A DNA stretch of 64,000 nucleotides from Macrobrachium rosenbergii (GCF_040412425.1 NC_089749.1:41940239-42004238); one strand, 5' to 3'; shown: positions 1 through 13,200, counted from the first letter of the stretch. Numbers and translations: made by a program. Notes: generated by a model from the sequence alone, not told the origin.

Positions 1-186
1 TTCTTATTTGCAATCTGCCAATCTTCAGCTGCCACCGAAGTAGAAATTATACTGTATAATGGAAAGGTAAGTATTTAAAAAACAAATACTAAATTAAGTA
101 TTTATATTTTGTCTCACTCATACAGTTCTGTATTTCTTGTAATGTTTTACATAATTTTTTTCTTTTCAATATACTTTTCACCACAG

Positions 187-328
187 GTTCTAGCAAAAAA
201 GCGGGACCCAGTTTCGCATGTCTGTTTTTTGGAGGAAGTTCAGCGTCACAGTAAAAGTGACCTCTTCACCAGGGTTTGGCGAAACATTACCCGTATTCTG
301 ACCGAAGAATTTTCCAAGGCTGCTCAAG
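187..328 (+). CDS. COG5: COG5 exon (first visible)
   Basis: This exon encodes part of COG5, a subunit of lobe B of the COG complex. COG is a cytosolic CATCHR-type tether that captures retrograde vesicles at the Golgi; COG5 is known to pair with COG7. The translation contains VLAKKRDPVSH, a stretch nearly identical to vertebrate COG5, followed by a helix-rich segment ending in SKAAQ. The exon follows a polypyrimidine tract and AG at 185-186 and ends at a GT at 329. It starts in phase 0 and ends one base into a codon, which the next exon (1273) completes as GAA. The start codon and N-terminal third of the protein lie upstream of the window. Identification comes from recalled family sequence, not a search, but collinearity over six exons makes it firm. 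Confidence 0.93.
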
Positions 329-1272
329 GTAATAGTATATTTTTAACCTTAACTACTTGCTCCTTATACAGTGGCCTCTGTACTTCATTCTCATAAACTT
401 TGTGTGCTTCATTATTTATCCACAGTACAAACCTTTACTTTTCTGTTTTGGCTGACTCACCTTGTCTTGGTGATCAGTCTCATAAATTATTCACAAGAAA
501 TATTGAAACGCTTGGCTGGTGCTACTTGTCAGTTTTGTGGAATCCTCAGGAAAGGAAATAGTGTTGTTCTCACCCTCACATTGTTGCATAAACATTTTTG
601 AGAATGCAGAGTACCTTTTCCACTTGCAAATGAAAATATATGACTTTTTCAGGGAATTGATTAACAAAAGGGTTGACAAATGTAGGTAGATAAATTTTCT
701 GCTAGATTCATCTTCATCTTTTTTACGGACCACAGTGATAGGAATACATTGAAATTTGCACCCAGCATTCAAAGGATAACACAGCAATAAGTTTCAGCCT
801 AGCACAGCATGCAAATATAGATATAACAGCAAAATAATTCAACTTCATCACAGTCCCAGCAGTATTGCATGTCTGATGAATTTTTAGGTATTGTACTCAT
901 TGTGGACATATGATAAATATGCTCAGCTGAAGAATGACAAGCACTGCAGCTTTCATTTTCAGTTTGATGTAAGTATAATGAGAGTTTATTAGTAGTATGG
1001 CTACATATGAAATTTGCATAATTTTTTTACTAATTTTACTGAAGTGCCTCTCACAAAACCCATCCAATCACACCTTAGCAATTTAGCAAATACTGGAAGT
1101 AAACTGGTGTTGCAGGTGAAACAAGCTACTCCTGCCCCTTTTAACTGAGTAAACTGGGCATTTAGGTAAAGTTGAAGTGAAGTAAGACATTTATATTTGT
1201 AGACCCTAAGATTGACTGTATTACATCCTTTTATTTTTTCCATGACATTTAAATAATGATACTCTTTTCTAG
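329..1272 (+). other. COG5 intron, no gene seen
   Basis: The intron has a GT donor at 329 and an AG acceptor at 1271-1272 preceded by a T-rich tract. The sequence is AT-rich. Short open frames on both strands show no recognisable protein and no clear repeat family. Confidence 0.75.
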
Positions 1273-1470
1273 AATCACCATTCATTAAACAAGCCTTAGA
1301 AGTAGATTATCCAAAACTTGTCCGTCTGTATGGTGATTTGTGGAGACGTTGGAAGGCATAAGCACGGAGATGCGTCATTCACCAAATGATATTAATAATT
1401 CCCTATTGGAATTAGATAGTTCAGCTCAAGAAAACCTTGCGAATAATGAAGGAAACAGGGAAGAATTTGA
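1273..1470 (+). CDS. COG5: COG5 exon with one-base frameshift
   Basis: The exon opens in the phase left by 187-328 and encodes SPFIKQALEVDYPKL and then LYGDLWRRW, the conserved COG5 helix preceding an acidic linker. In that frame a TAA follows at 1359-1361. The -1 frame is open from 1352 to the end of the exon and encodes a polar, acidic linker (EMRHSPNDINN onward). That second frame joins the next exon exactly: the terminal GA plus C at 5230 makes the Asp of DPEKAL. So both halves are real COG5 sequence, but they sit in different frames. One extra T in the run at 1349-1350 would give Arg-Leu where the family has Arg-Leu. A homopolymer deletion in the assembly is the simplest explanation; a true mutation is possible. 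The donor is gtaagt at 1471. Confidence 0.9.
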
Positions 1471-2668
1471 GTAAGTGGTCTAAATTTAATTTTATTATTG
1501 CATAAATTGTAGATCCATGGGGACAGTAAAATTAATTTTTACTTTACAAACTGTTCCATAAAGTTCGTGTCCAATAGTTTCTACAGAAAATAGTAATCCT
1601 TCAATTGTCCGTATTAGTAGAGCCAAGGGCCCATTGGATGATGGAGAAATCCTGAAAATGGAAGTAAAAAAATCTAGGGGTGTTCAAGGACAACTCCGTA
1701 CACTTCTTCACCTAACCTTGTCAATACCACATAAATATAAACACTGAGTTTCTCATAAACAACAACCATCACACTTTAAACTGAAAACTGTATGTAAAAG
1801 GCAATTATTTACCATTTTTCCCAGTATTTGTAACAAAATATACTGCATAAATACACTTTGAAAAAAAAAATGCAACTTTCTTTTTCTCTCATGTAAATGA
1901 CAGTTCAGTAAGCAGGTAGCCTACGTGTGTTTACCCACAGCCTACCATGGTTTTATGACCTTCTTATCAGTTGTTACCATATTGTAATACCATACGCAAG
2001 ATACAAAATGTTTACTGTATGTGTGAACTATTGACCTGAGCTAGCCTTGGTGTTATACTCAAAGTGTCCATTTGCCTAAGTCAAATAGGCTAATATAGTT
2101 GTATTTAAGGTAAAGGTAATGGTAACTGTTATTTTTTTACAGGAGCCATTTATACAGTATTGTTTTGTTATATCATCAATGTAATATGTAAAAAAAAAAA
2201 AAAAAAAATTGTCCGCCATTTGTAATGACCAGTGTTTATGTCCTCAGAATCAGCTGATTGAGCCCACTAGTGAAAAAAATTAGAATAATTTTTAGTTGCT
2301 AAAAGAAACAAATATACTAATGGAATTATTTTTATTTTTGTACCCAAGCCCGGTATTTTGGAGGGGATAGGGACCACAACCACTCAAGAACAGCTAAAAT
2401 CTGTAAATACTTGACACCCCCTCTAAAAACAATAATAACTGCCCATTTTAATAGTTCAAAACACCAAAGACCCCCTCTAAAAATGCTTAAAAGTGCTTAT
2501 GCCTATTTTAATAGTTTACTGCCTACTTAATAGTTCAAACACCAAATGTACTTTAAACTATCATCCTAAAACACATTAATATAATTTCAAAGTCATCTCA
2601 CAGCATTTTCTCTTAAAAATATATGGCTTACAGCTATGTTTGAAAACTAATAAGTTATCCCTGTATTC

Positions 2669-3904
<1,236 letters not shown>

Positions 3905-5229
3905 AATACAACTCATATGACAAAGCAGATATTAGAGTACAAAGAGTGATAAATTACTTCAAAAATTAAACATATCCACTTCTGCAGGTTTCTTGAGGAT
4001 TTTGCAAATGTCATGTGTCTGTGAAAAAATCGCTTATGCCAATTAGTTAGGTTTTAATGAAAAGTTCACATCTGTGAATTCGTGCAACTCGAAGTGAGTA
4101 AGATCGAGTATTATTATGCTGTATTTTCACATTATTTTCATGACTAAATACATATTTTATGATAAATGATTTACTAATTTTCAAATATTAATTTTATTAT
4201 AAACACAGGAAAATATCAATGAAATGTCTTTTTTTTTCAATGCATATTTAAATATTTATGTATAGTACTTAACTCTATTTGTGAATTCCAGATGTTTTCC
4301 CCAATTTACTGTAAAAAGAAAATGAGTAAATGCACGTTTTTTTATAAAACCATTAAAATACTCAGGTATAAGCATTTTTAGATAGGTTTTGAACTATCAA
4401 AGTAGGTAGTTAAAAGTGTTTCCAGAGGGGTGTCAAGTATTCGTGGATTTTAGCTATTCATGGGGGTTGTGGTATGCATCCCCACGAATACCAGGGGTTG
4501 AATGTACTTGGTGTTTGAACTTTTAAAATAGGGCTTTGTAAGTGTTTTTAGAGGTGGGTAACAACTTAATGCGGATTTTTGCTTTTCGCGGGTGGTTGTG
4601 GTCCCTAACCCCCTTGAATAATGGGGGTCAACTGTATATATCCTTAGGGCCTTGGTCCGGGTGTGTTGGATAATGTCAAGTTCTGGATAATGGCAGCCTG
4701 GATAATTGAGGGATTAATTTTCAAGTAGGATAAAAGTTGTTCCTGATGGAAACTAAGGAGCTGATGAGACGACCTGAATTTGTGTCAGAGTTCATCATTG
4801 TAGATTTAAATTTATAATTGATTGTTAAACATTTTATACTGTACAAGTATATACAAACAGTTAATTTAAGAAATGGAAATACAGTAGATGGCTGTAGAAT
4901 AAATGGAATTGGTGTTCTGTAAAGTAAAGTAAATTGTAGAATCTAATAGCAAGAGATCAGGTCTGATTTTGGAGGCAATAGTAACATATGACTTTCTGCA
5001 CATAACATTCTAAGCACTATATTTTAATTAAGGCTGCACTGTATTACTTGTCAAGAAATTTTATTCCTGTAATTGCAAAGATAACTGTAGAAAAACTCAT
5101 TAGTATATTCAATATTCTTGCAGCTGTCATTAGTGGTATTGTTAAACTAGTTTATCATAATTGTAATACAGTACAATAATGATAATCAGTATGAAAAAAA
5201 ATATCAACTATAATTTTGTTTGTGTACAG

Positions 5230-5388
5230 CCCTGAAAAAGCCCTGAGGCACACCCTGATACCCCTTGAGGAAGCATATCTTTCAAGATCACTTTCAAGAT
5301 TGTTTGACCCTGTCAACCTGATGTTTGCAGCCCAGGATGCACCTCCTGCAAAAGATGAGGTTGATGCTCTCATAAAAACTATCACGAG
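5230..5388 (+). CDS. COG5: COG5 exon
   Basis: The first base completes an Asp codon begun in the previous exon, giving DPEKAL. The exon then encodes [20 protein letters not shown], a signature COG5 block nearly identical to the vertebrate protein ([12 protein letters not shown]). A proline-rich turn ([15 protein letters not shown]) follows. It ends at a GT donor at 5389-5390 in phase 2; the next exon completes Ser. The acceptor is tgtacag. The local end of this exon and its donor are duplicated 190 bp downstream. Confidence 0.95.
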
Positions 5389-5693
5389 GTACATTAGACC
5401 CTAGTTTATTGTCACTTTTAGGTTTAAATGTAAAAGTGCTGCAATTAGATACATTTAATTGTAATGGAAATACTCCTCCTTTGTATAACATGCACTATAG
5501 ATATAATTTTATTGAACGAATGTCTCATTTGGGAGTAACAGATAATTCAGCTCAGTAAGATCTATCACGAGGTACATTAAGAACTAGTTTATTGTCACTT
5601 TTTGGGTTTAAATGTAAAGGTTCTGCAATTAGCTACATTTTATTTTTATGGAAATACCCGTTTTTATTATGTGTACAGTACTATAGATATAAT
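5380..5693 (+). repeat. Tandem duplication that copies an exon end and splice donor
   Basis: About 125 bp starting at the last bases of the COG5 exon (tatcacgag then gtacatt) recur at 5573-5693 with roughly 85 percent identity by eye. The second copy therefore carries a decoy exon end and a second GT donor. There is no coding frame upstream of it that would make it a functional exon. Confidence 0.85.
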
Positions 5694-6253
5694 ATATAGC
5701 ATACAAGAAGTATAGTTTTCCAATAGGAAGACTGTTTAAAAAATATGTAAACAATAAAGTAAATTAGAAATCAAATCATTATGGATACTTATAGTGAGAG
5801 TTAATCAAGAAAATGTTATAGGGGTAAGATTACGTTAATTATTTTGCCTGTAAGAAAATTTTGCCCACAGTTTTCCAGTTATGTTTGCATGCCGTATGCA
5901 TTGTCTTCTGCCACTTGAGGGATGACCCTTCTTGAAACATCATTTTGCATTTCATAAGCTAACAGCTGACAGCAAATCTGGGATATCCCTTATTAGGTTT
6001 TGGGGCCTAAGATGTAGGATTCATGTAACTAAGAATTTTTTTTTATTTTGTCGCACATTGGATAATTATTTTTATTTTTAAAAAGAAATATGAGTTTATA
6101 TCCATTTAGAATATTTTTTTTGCATAACGATACAAATTGTTATAGTAATGATAATTTTTAATTGTTTAGAGTGATTGTTTACATAATCATTTAAGAATAT
6201 ATTGTAATAACAAACTGAATTTTAAGATTACAAAAGCATTTGTACAATTTCAG

Positions 6254-6387
6254 TGAGTTAAACATATCGGCTGTGGACAAAGCTCTGAGTGAAACTGTAG
6301 CTCGTAATGTGGCCAAGACTCTTCAGCTGTTCTGTGTGAAAAGTGAGCAGCTACTTGTTACAGATGGGGAAGCAAGTCAGGTCATAG
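6254..6387 (+). CDS. COG5: COG5 exon
   Basis: It follows an ATTTCAG acceptor. The first T completes Ser, giving [14 protein letters not shown], then [19 protein letters not shown] and a GEASQVIG end. This matches the COG5 block containing NVAKT-QL and VKSEQLL, which is highly conserved in animals. The donor is gtatgt at 6388. The exon ends in phase 1, and the next exon completes Gly. The longer open frame continuing past 6387 is intronic read-through. Confidence 0.95.
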
Positions 6388-7632
6388 GTATGTATGCTAT
6401 TATTCCTGTGCCTTACTTATCTGTCTTAGTAGCAGGATTCCACTTACAAAGTGCCCCACATGGAACATTGTAGATGGTACTAACGGTCCTCTACAGTGTC
6501 CATTCACATCATTTACTTTGCTGTCTGCCTTTTCTTTTCATCTGCTCCCTTCAGCCATCCATTTAGCTGTTCAACCTCTGTAACTTTACCTTCTCAAATT
6601 TTCAATTCTCATTCAAGTTGATAATGACTTACTTGTCTGGTATTAACTGATATGGCTAAATTATACTTTTTATTATTTTTGTCTCTAAGACTTTTACTCC
6701 TTAATTATGGGTAATAAACTTCATCTGTTTGACATTTGCTCTGTTTATTTTAACTTCCTCTTTGAAATTAGCTGCAGTGTCTGTTTTTGAAACATGGTTG
6801 CTTTTTATCCGATTTTTAATGTCTTTGTTTTAAAGGAGTGACTGGAAAGTTGTGCTGCATAAATTTTTAATGCCGTTTTGTACTGCAATGGAGCAAGTGA
6901 CCATCAACATCCATAATTTATTGGATAATAAGCAGTATTTAAATACGTTTATTGCATTTACTTGTTCTTGTAGAATGCAAACATTTTGGCAGGGTACCTG
7001 GGTATTTCTGCCATTATGCATATTGGGAAGTAACTGTATTTTTTTTATATTCCTTTTTTACTTCTATATGACTTTCTCCATTGTTCTTTTGGCATGTGCT
7101 CTCTCATTTTGTGTGCCTTTGTGGTGGCCATGTGTTGGTTGGTTTGTGTGCATTAATTTGGTTATTAAATTTTAAAAAAGTATTTTTTATTTGTCAGATT
7201 TATTTGTTTTGTATGATAAATGAATGAATTACTAATTTTCAAATATTAATATTAATGTAAACACAGCAACATCAATTCATCAAAGAAAATATATAGTGAA
7301 TTAGTAAGATTTTAGTTCAATAAATTTTTTTCACTCATCTTTTTCCCAGCCATGTCCGAAAGCTCTGGAGCGAGGGGGAAGGGTGTAATCTGTCAAATAT
7401 ATAAAATATCTTGACATATTGACTGCAAAGGGTAGAAAGTGTTGCCCACTCTTGATCAAATATATGTTTTCCCCTCAGGGGTTTCTCTCTCTCTCTCTCT
7501 CTCTCCAAAGATGAGAGATAGATAGATAGATAGATAGAAAGAAAGAAAGGACGAGTGGTTGATAGAAGGATATACATAATATATACTGTATTGACATTTT
7601 TAATTGTTTAACTGATGTAAGCAACTCAGTTC

Positions 7633-7724
<92 letters not shown>

Positions 7725-9028
7725 GGCTGGAAGGGTTACAAGTATATACATATGTATATACTTTGAAATGATATAAATAATGTCATTTCAAAGTTTAACA
7801 CTACAGTAATAGGATAATAGTTTAAGGTATATTTGATGTAGGATGATACTTTAAGTATACATTTGGTGTTTTAAGTATTCGCGGATTTTAGCTATTTGTG
7901 GGTGGCTGTGGTACATATCTCTGGAGAATACAGGGGTCAACTATATAGTTTTTGGAAGATTCGTAAAATGCCATTTATGCTAATGGACCTCATAAGGTGA
8001 ATCACAAAAATACATGCTTTAACCAAGGACTGACTTTGTGATCTTACAAGAGTGCAGTAGGTGTAATATTCTCAAGAAAGTTTAAAATATCATATTGAGA
8101 TCCAAACTACTGGTAATGGACAAGATTGTTTTTAGAGTGCACAAAGTTTCAGTGATTGTTTGAAGAAAATTTAATGCAGTGGGTAATATGTTGATTAACA
8201 AGACAAAGAGAGTACTAATTAATTGATTTTGAAACATATTGTTTATATTGACCAATTCAAATTATTAAAGGGGTTGTCGTAGGACCGTTGTAAGTTGTAA
8301 GTTATTGGGAAATTGTTAGGTTAGTGTAAGTATGATGATCATCTTAAACTAAATGATAGGGAAGGAATATTGATTGTAGGTTTGTTCAGTTATGTATTGC
8401 CTGTAGGTATTCAGAGAGTTAACCTGTGCTGACTGTAGAGTTCTGTAGATTTCGTAAATAAATCTTGGCTAATTAGAAATTGTTTGATTTACTCTTCAAG
8501 ATAGTGTAATTAAATTATTGATTTTTTAATGATCAGTAGATGCACTGATAATTTCTATGTAGAGTACAGTATTCACTTTTTCCCACATGGCTGCTACTTC
8601 TATACATGAATAGGCTTTTTAGATCAATGTATAAAACTATTTTTGGCTTCTGCTTCTGGCTTTTCATGACATTTTTCCACCCATTGTTTATTATTGTTTC
8701 CCATCACATACTCTTTTCAGGTGTTTGATATTTTGTCCTTGCAATGTGAACTATCTCAAATTGATCTGTAAGTAGCAATTGACAGAGTACAGTACTTATT
8801 TTTTCCAATAATACCAAATTTCAAATCTTGGAATAGTGCATTGCTGCCTTTCCTTACCTGATTTTCATTTCTGTTCAAAACAAGTTTTCTACGAATATTA
8901 ATAATTAGCACCAAGGATATACTAGCAGTATTTGCCCCGTCGTACGGTAGCATGTGTAAACTCAAACGGACTTGACTGTAGGTTATGAAATTTTTTAAAA
9001 ATTTCCTTTGTCTCTTTATATTTTCCAG
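6388..9028 (+). other. COG5 intron
   Basis: The intron contains a (CT)n tract at 7634-7720, a shorter one at 7484-7505 with adjoining GATA and GAAA repeats, and MITE-family debris at about 7800-7945 (cggattttagctattt phrase and a ggggtcaact end). The rest is AT-rich. Short open frames show no recognisable domains. Confidence 0.7.
7634..7720. repeat. (CT)n microsatellite
   Basis: A pure CT tract of about 87 bp. Both it and the shorter tract at 7484-7505 lie beside the flank module shared with the 2.85-3.7 kb cluster. Confidence 0.97.
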
Positions 9029-9162
9029 GGCCTGCAACCAGTGGGCAAGCCTTGAATGGTGCAGTAGTGAATCAGCTTTTGTATGTTAGAAGTCAAGTGG
9101 AGAGGACTGCTTCAGCTACTTTAGCTCATTTACCCCAGCCAGTGACAAATACACTCCTTCAG
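9029..9162 (+). CDS. COG5: COG5 exon
   Basis: A TTTTCCAG acceptor precedes the exon. The first two bases complete Gly, so VIG continues into GPATSGQALNGAVVNQL. This aligns with the COG5 segment that in other animals reads VIGP, then a short GQ-containing linker, then a helix beginning AVVN. The exon ends LLQ in phase 0 at a gtacct donor. It is short and less conserved than its neighbours, but its phase matches both sides. Confidence 0.88.
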
Positions 9163-9710
9163 GTACCTGTATGATTAGGCCTACTGTTATACATTTTCAT
9201 GTGCTTGTGTTGATTTTTTTTATTGATTTTATTATTTACATGAGATTGTTTATATTGATATTTGTTTGTTTTAAAAAGCTGTGAGTAATTCTTTGTATTC
9301 CCCTTAAAGTCCATTACTTTTCTGTTCTTTGCCTTACAATATAAGTGTCTAATTGTGCTTAGAATGTAAAATTTTTTTCTTTGCCAAGATAGGTAAACCT
9401 TTTTATGTTCTAGATTCATTAGGGAATCTACATAGGAAAACAAAGTACCCCATCTTCCCCTATGTCAGTGATATGTGTAATGCAATAAATCAGATGAGAA
9501 TGCCTTCATGGTTTCCCTGTGGTAGCAACCTCTACCAACAAACTCATTTAAAGAGAAAATTCAGGTCTTTTTTGAGACTTGTAATTTTTGCTATAAATAA
9601 AGAACTGTTTGCTTTTATTTGAATTAAAAGCCAAGGAACACTTGTATGAATTTCATGAGAAAATATACAACATTTTTCTTCTATAATAGCGTCTCTGTTA
9701 TGGTGTAATT

Positions 9711-9804
9711 ACTGTCTTATTCCTGCTCCTTTTGACCCATTATTTAAGGTAGAATTCTTGAACTAGCCCCATGAATGTCTAGAAATATTATTTGTTCATT
9801 TAGT

Positions 9805-9865
<61 letters not shown>

Positions 9866-9973
9866 GTCTTATTCCTGCTCCTTTTGGCCTATTATTTAAG
9901 GTAGAATTCTTTGAACTAGCCCCATGAACGTCTAGAAATATGATTTGTTCATTTCTACTACTACTACTACTAC
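9711..9973 (+). repeat. Duplicated 90-bp block, each followed by (TAC)n
   Basis: The block beginning actgtcttattcctgctcc at 9711 recurs at 9863 with few differences. Copy one is followed by (TAC)n at 9805-9865, and copy two by a short (CTA)n at 9955-9973. The arrangement fits unequal exchange between flanking trinucleotide tracts. Confidence 0.9.
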
Positions 9974-9978
9974 AAAAG

Positions 9979-10255
9979 TATGTATATCTCAGTTTAACCA
10001 GACCACTGAGCTGATTAACAGCTCTCCTAGGGCTGGCCCGAAGGATTAGACTTATTTTACGTGGCTAAGAACCAATTGGTTACCTAGCAACGGGACCTAC
10101 AGCTTATTGTGGAATCCGAACCACATTATGACGAGAAATGAATTTCTATCACCAGAAATAAATTCCTCTAATTCTTCACTGGCCGGACGGAGAATCGAAC
10201 GCTGGGCCAACAGCGTGCTAACCCAGAGCTCTAGCCATCCCTCCAAAGAAGAACT
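9979..10255 (-). mobile_element. tRNA-derived SINE, copy 1
   Basis: Read on the - strand, this begins with a tRNA-like head: a TGGCTAGAGCTCTGGGTTAG A-box region, and a B-box GTTCGATTCTCC whose complement lies at 10189-10200. An AT-rich body follows, with a tail ending in a run related to ctggttaaactgag. A second copy in the same orientation lies at 27396-27666, and a 3-prime fragment at 59801-59880. SINEs of this form are transcribed by Pol III and moved by partner LINEs. Family name not determined. Confidence 0.8.

Positions 10256-10330
<75 letters not shown>
10256..10330. repeat. (TAC)25 microsatellite
   Basis: A perfect trinucleotide array directly at the 5-prime (head) end of the adjacent SINE. 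The threonine and valine runs predicted across it are artefacts. Confidence 0.98.
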
Positions 10331-10396
10331 AGTAGAGTAATAATAATGTGTGTAATAAAAATCCACAATTAAATAGTAAACTATATTACTATGTAA

Positions 10397-12350
10397 AATA
10401 TATACTGTATATTTCTGCATATAAGACAACCTTTAAATCATAAAATTCATCCCTAAAAATTGGGGGTTGTCTTATACTACCATTCTGAAAATCAAACCTT
10501 GAATTCCAAGTGATGTTTATCAGTAGGCTAGCCTCGCCCTCGGTGCGATAACCACCTACATACATGAAAAGATTCACATTATGAAATAAACTGGTAATAA
10601 AGGTAATAAAACCCCTTTTACCTTATATATTATTGGCATATCTTCATAATAAATTGCCTATTCAAGGAATAATTCCATATCAATGAAATCAACTCTTATC
10701 CATGCGAGACCAGCTAACAAGATGCAGCCTAAATATCTATGTGAGACCAGCTGACAAAATGTAGCCTAAATATCAAGTCATGGATGCACTCACAACAACC
10801 TTTATCTTTCATAAGCGTAGAGTAATTACGGTAGTAATAACATTTAGAACTACGTAATATTCATTTTTCATTAAAAATTCAAGCAGTTTGTAACTGCTTA
10901 GAATAATTCAGTCATGTGAACGATAATCATGTACGATAATTATCATACTTTATCGTGTTGTCAGGGGTTGCTTACGATTGGCTATGAAACGTAAACAAAA
11001 CAATGTTTTTTTAGGTGACGCGTGTAGGAAAAACATGATATAGAATCGACTTAGTTGCTTCGTTTAGCGTATATACTCATTAACACGCGATCTTGCTCAT
11101 CATGCGACCCCCAAATTTTCACCCATAAAAAATTATTTCATTTATTTCCTGTATCATGTGAGTTCCTTTTTTGAGAGACCAGATTGCCATGGACTAATCT
11201 CTTTTACTACATCTCTTTGTCCCATCTTTTAGTTAAATAAGTTAAAAAGTAAAAGCGAATGATAAAGTATCATTAGTTATACTCATTGAGTAAACAAGTA
11301 AAGCTATAAACAACCAAACGAGAAACAACTGTTTTGCTATGAACAGCTGAATCGGATAACAACAGCTGTTTTGCTTGCATTTCAATCATCATATGGTAGT
11401 AAACAATTACTGTAGTTATGTTACAAATGACATTAAGTGGAATAGAACTGATATATATTTTACATTATACCCTTATTCACCATGGAGAAAAGATCGCAAG
11501 GAAATATACTGCTAAATTTAAGCTGCAAGTTGTAGCTGAATTTGAGAAAACAAACAATGTTCAAACGTTAGTGTTAATGACTATAAATTATTGTGCATTG
11601 GCAACATGGATGAATTTCCTAAACTTCAATATGCCATCAAACTGACCATAAATAATAATGGAGAGAAAAGTATTTTAATCAAAGCTACTGGGCACGTAAG
11701 AATACATTACTGTTGCTTTAAGGTGTATGGCAAATGGGACGAAACCTACCCCCATGGTTATCTTTAAATGGAAATTGAATTCATGCCGATACAAAAATGC
11801 CTGGAAGGTATCGTTGTCCACGTTCACAAAAACCTAAACAATGCATATGGCACATGAGCACTATGTTTGTATTTTATAGTACAATTAGTAATATGCGAAT
11901 ACATACAATATTACTGGATACAGTGAAGTAAAGCATAAATTGTTAAGAGATCCATGGAAAAAATGTTTATTCGTTATGCATGTCTTTTATAATGTGATAC
12001 TGATATGTGAATAATACATACGTCAATTTTATATTTAGTGTATGATGCGACCCCCTTAAAATTAGCTTCAAAATTAGGTCTTCAAAAGCCTCGTGATGTG
12101 CGAGTATATACGGTATTTTGAATTTCTAAGGATACAGTAAGTAAAACAGCATTTGTAAAAGCATCTTTACATAACCAATATTTCATAAGATACCTGTTGT
12201 TGCAAAAGCTAGCCTATATACAGATGGTTTTGTAATTTAGCAGTCATCTTATACCACAGATATAAAATAAATTCATGAAAAGTTGTCATAATTTTTTACC
12301 TCGTCTTATCTAAAGGTCGTCTTAAACACGAAAATATATGGTAGTTTGCT
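10397..12350 (+). mobile_element. Two nested pogo/Tigger-like DNA transposon relics
   Basis: An outer pair of inverted ends reads tgcatataagacaacctt at about 10417 and, as complement, around aaggtcgtcttaaacacg near 12315. Within it, a second pair of inverted ends (gcgtatatactc and gcgacccccaaatt near 11068-11115; gcgacccccttaa and gcgagtatatac near 12043-12115) encloses about 1.05 kb. At 11490-11560 the + strand encodes ARKYTAKFKLQVVAEFEKTN, the start of the psq/CENP-B-like helix-turn-helix of pogo-type transposases. No DDE domain survives, so the copies are inactive. Confidence 0.65.
11418..11645 (+). pseudogene. Tigger/pogo transposase N-terminal relic
   Basis: The readable part is the DNA-binding head, KYTAKFKLQVVAEFEKTNNV, as in CENP-B-box type transposases. 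It is followed by degraded text ending ALATWMNF. A sister relic with the same wording (SKFKLQVVADAEK, then ALATWM-like) lies at 15620-15740 inside the Tigger element at 14864-16604. Catalytic residues are absent. The first 25 codons are probably untranslated terminal sequence. Confidence 0.6.
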
Positions 12351-12659
12351 ATATAATCGTGGATTTTTACTACACATTGTTTTTCACGAGATTGTGAATT
12401 TCTTAGCAATAATAGTGGTAGTAATACATTGAAAAGAATGGCAGTCTGTATGCTGTTGATCTTACATTGTGCCTTCTCAACTTGGCATATAAGTTTCTTG
12501 GTTTTTGCAGGGAAATTACAGAGCAACTGTCCAAATCATTTATTATCCTGATGCTTTTGTAGTCCTTGCTACCATTTAAAAATGATGAGGGCACCAGGGA
12601 CGTATGTAGAGAATATTTATAAATGTCAGCAGGTTTACAAAGAAGGTGGTAATTTTTGA

Positions 12660-13200
12660 TTGGTTGGCCATATTCAGGGAGCTCTCCTATTGGCTGCGAG
12701 TCTGGCTGACCAATTTTGGTGCTGACTGGTTGGCATCAGGGGGCTCTGCTTATGGCTGTACAGTATGGTTGTCTCAGGGGCATGCTTCATTGTTCTCCTG
12801 ACAGTGGTTGGCAGGAGGATGGTTTTCTGATTGACATTGAGAGTAGGTTTCCACCAAAGAGTGGCCAGGGCCTCCTTGTTGCTGAGGCAGCGGTGGTCCA
12901 TGTTCGCTGTCAAGGCTTGTGGTATTCCATATGATCTGTTGTTCCCTCATGCAGTGTTGGTATACCGCTCCTTCATGTAGATGGATGGCAATCCTCTTAG
13001 AGAGGCGAGTCATTGTCATACCAGTGTAAGAATGGTGGTAGACCACTCCTCTCTTGTACATGAGATATTGCTGACAGAGGGCTGTTCTTCATAAGGTACT
13101 AGGCAGTTCTCCGATTTTTATGAGGTTTTCATATGGTGCCCTTTTATCTCAAAGGCCAGATGTCAAGAGTTTCATTGTGACTTGCTTATATTTGGGGCTA
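12660..13200 (-). pseudogene. Penelope-like element C-terminus with GIY-YIG nuclease
   Basis: On the - strand, about 13061 downward encodes VVYHHSYTGMTMTRLSKRI, then HLHEGAVYQHC. This is the YIG part of the GIY-YIG nuclease found at the C-terminus of Penelope-like elements, with the usual Arg-Leu-Ser-Lys-Arg and His-Leu spacing. In a shifted frame, KPTLNVNQKTILLPT follows, the typical C-terminal tail. Read in order, these are one protein broken by at least one frameshift. Tyr-Ile-Gly has become Tyr-Thr-Gly. The reverse transcriptase part is missing. The relic abuts DIRS copy A on its right. Confidence 0.75.

Noticed and set aside
1..66. Possible COG5 exon at the window edge (open frame, phase 0, ending in a consensus gtaagt donor)
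   Set aside because: Phase fits the next exon, but the encoded text (ending LYNGK) does not resemble the COG5 segment that should precede VLAKK, so it is more likely intronic; not called.
10097..10429. Poly-Val and poly-Thr open frames
   Set aside because: They arise from the (TAC)n array beside the SINE.
12716..12934. A + strand frame over the Penelope relic
   Set aside because: The opposite strand carries the recognisable GIY-YIG text; the + frame is a shadow.
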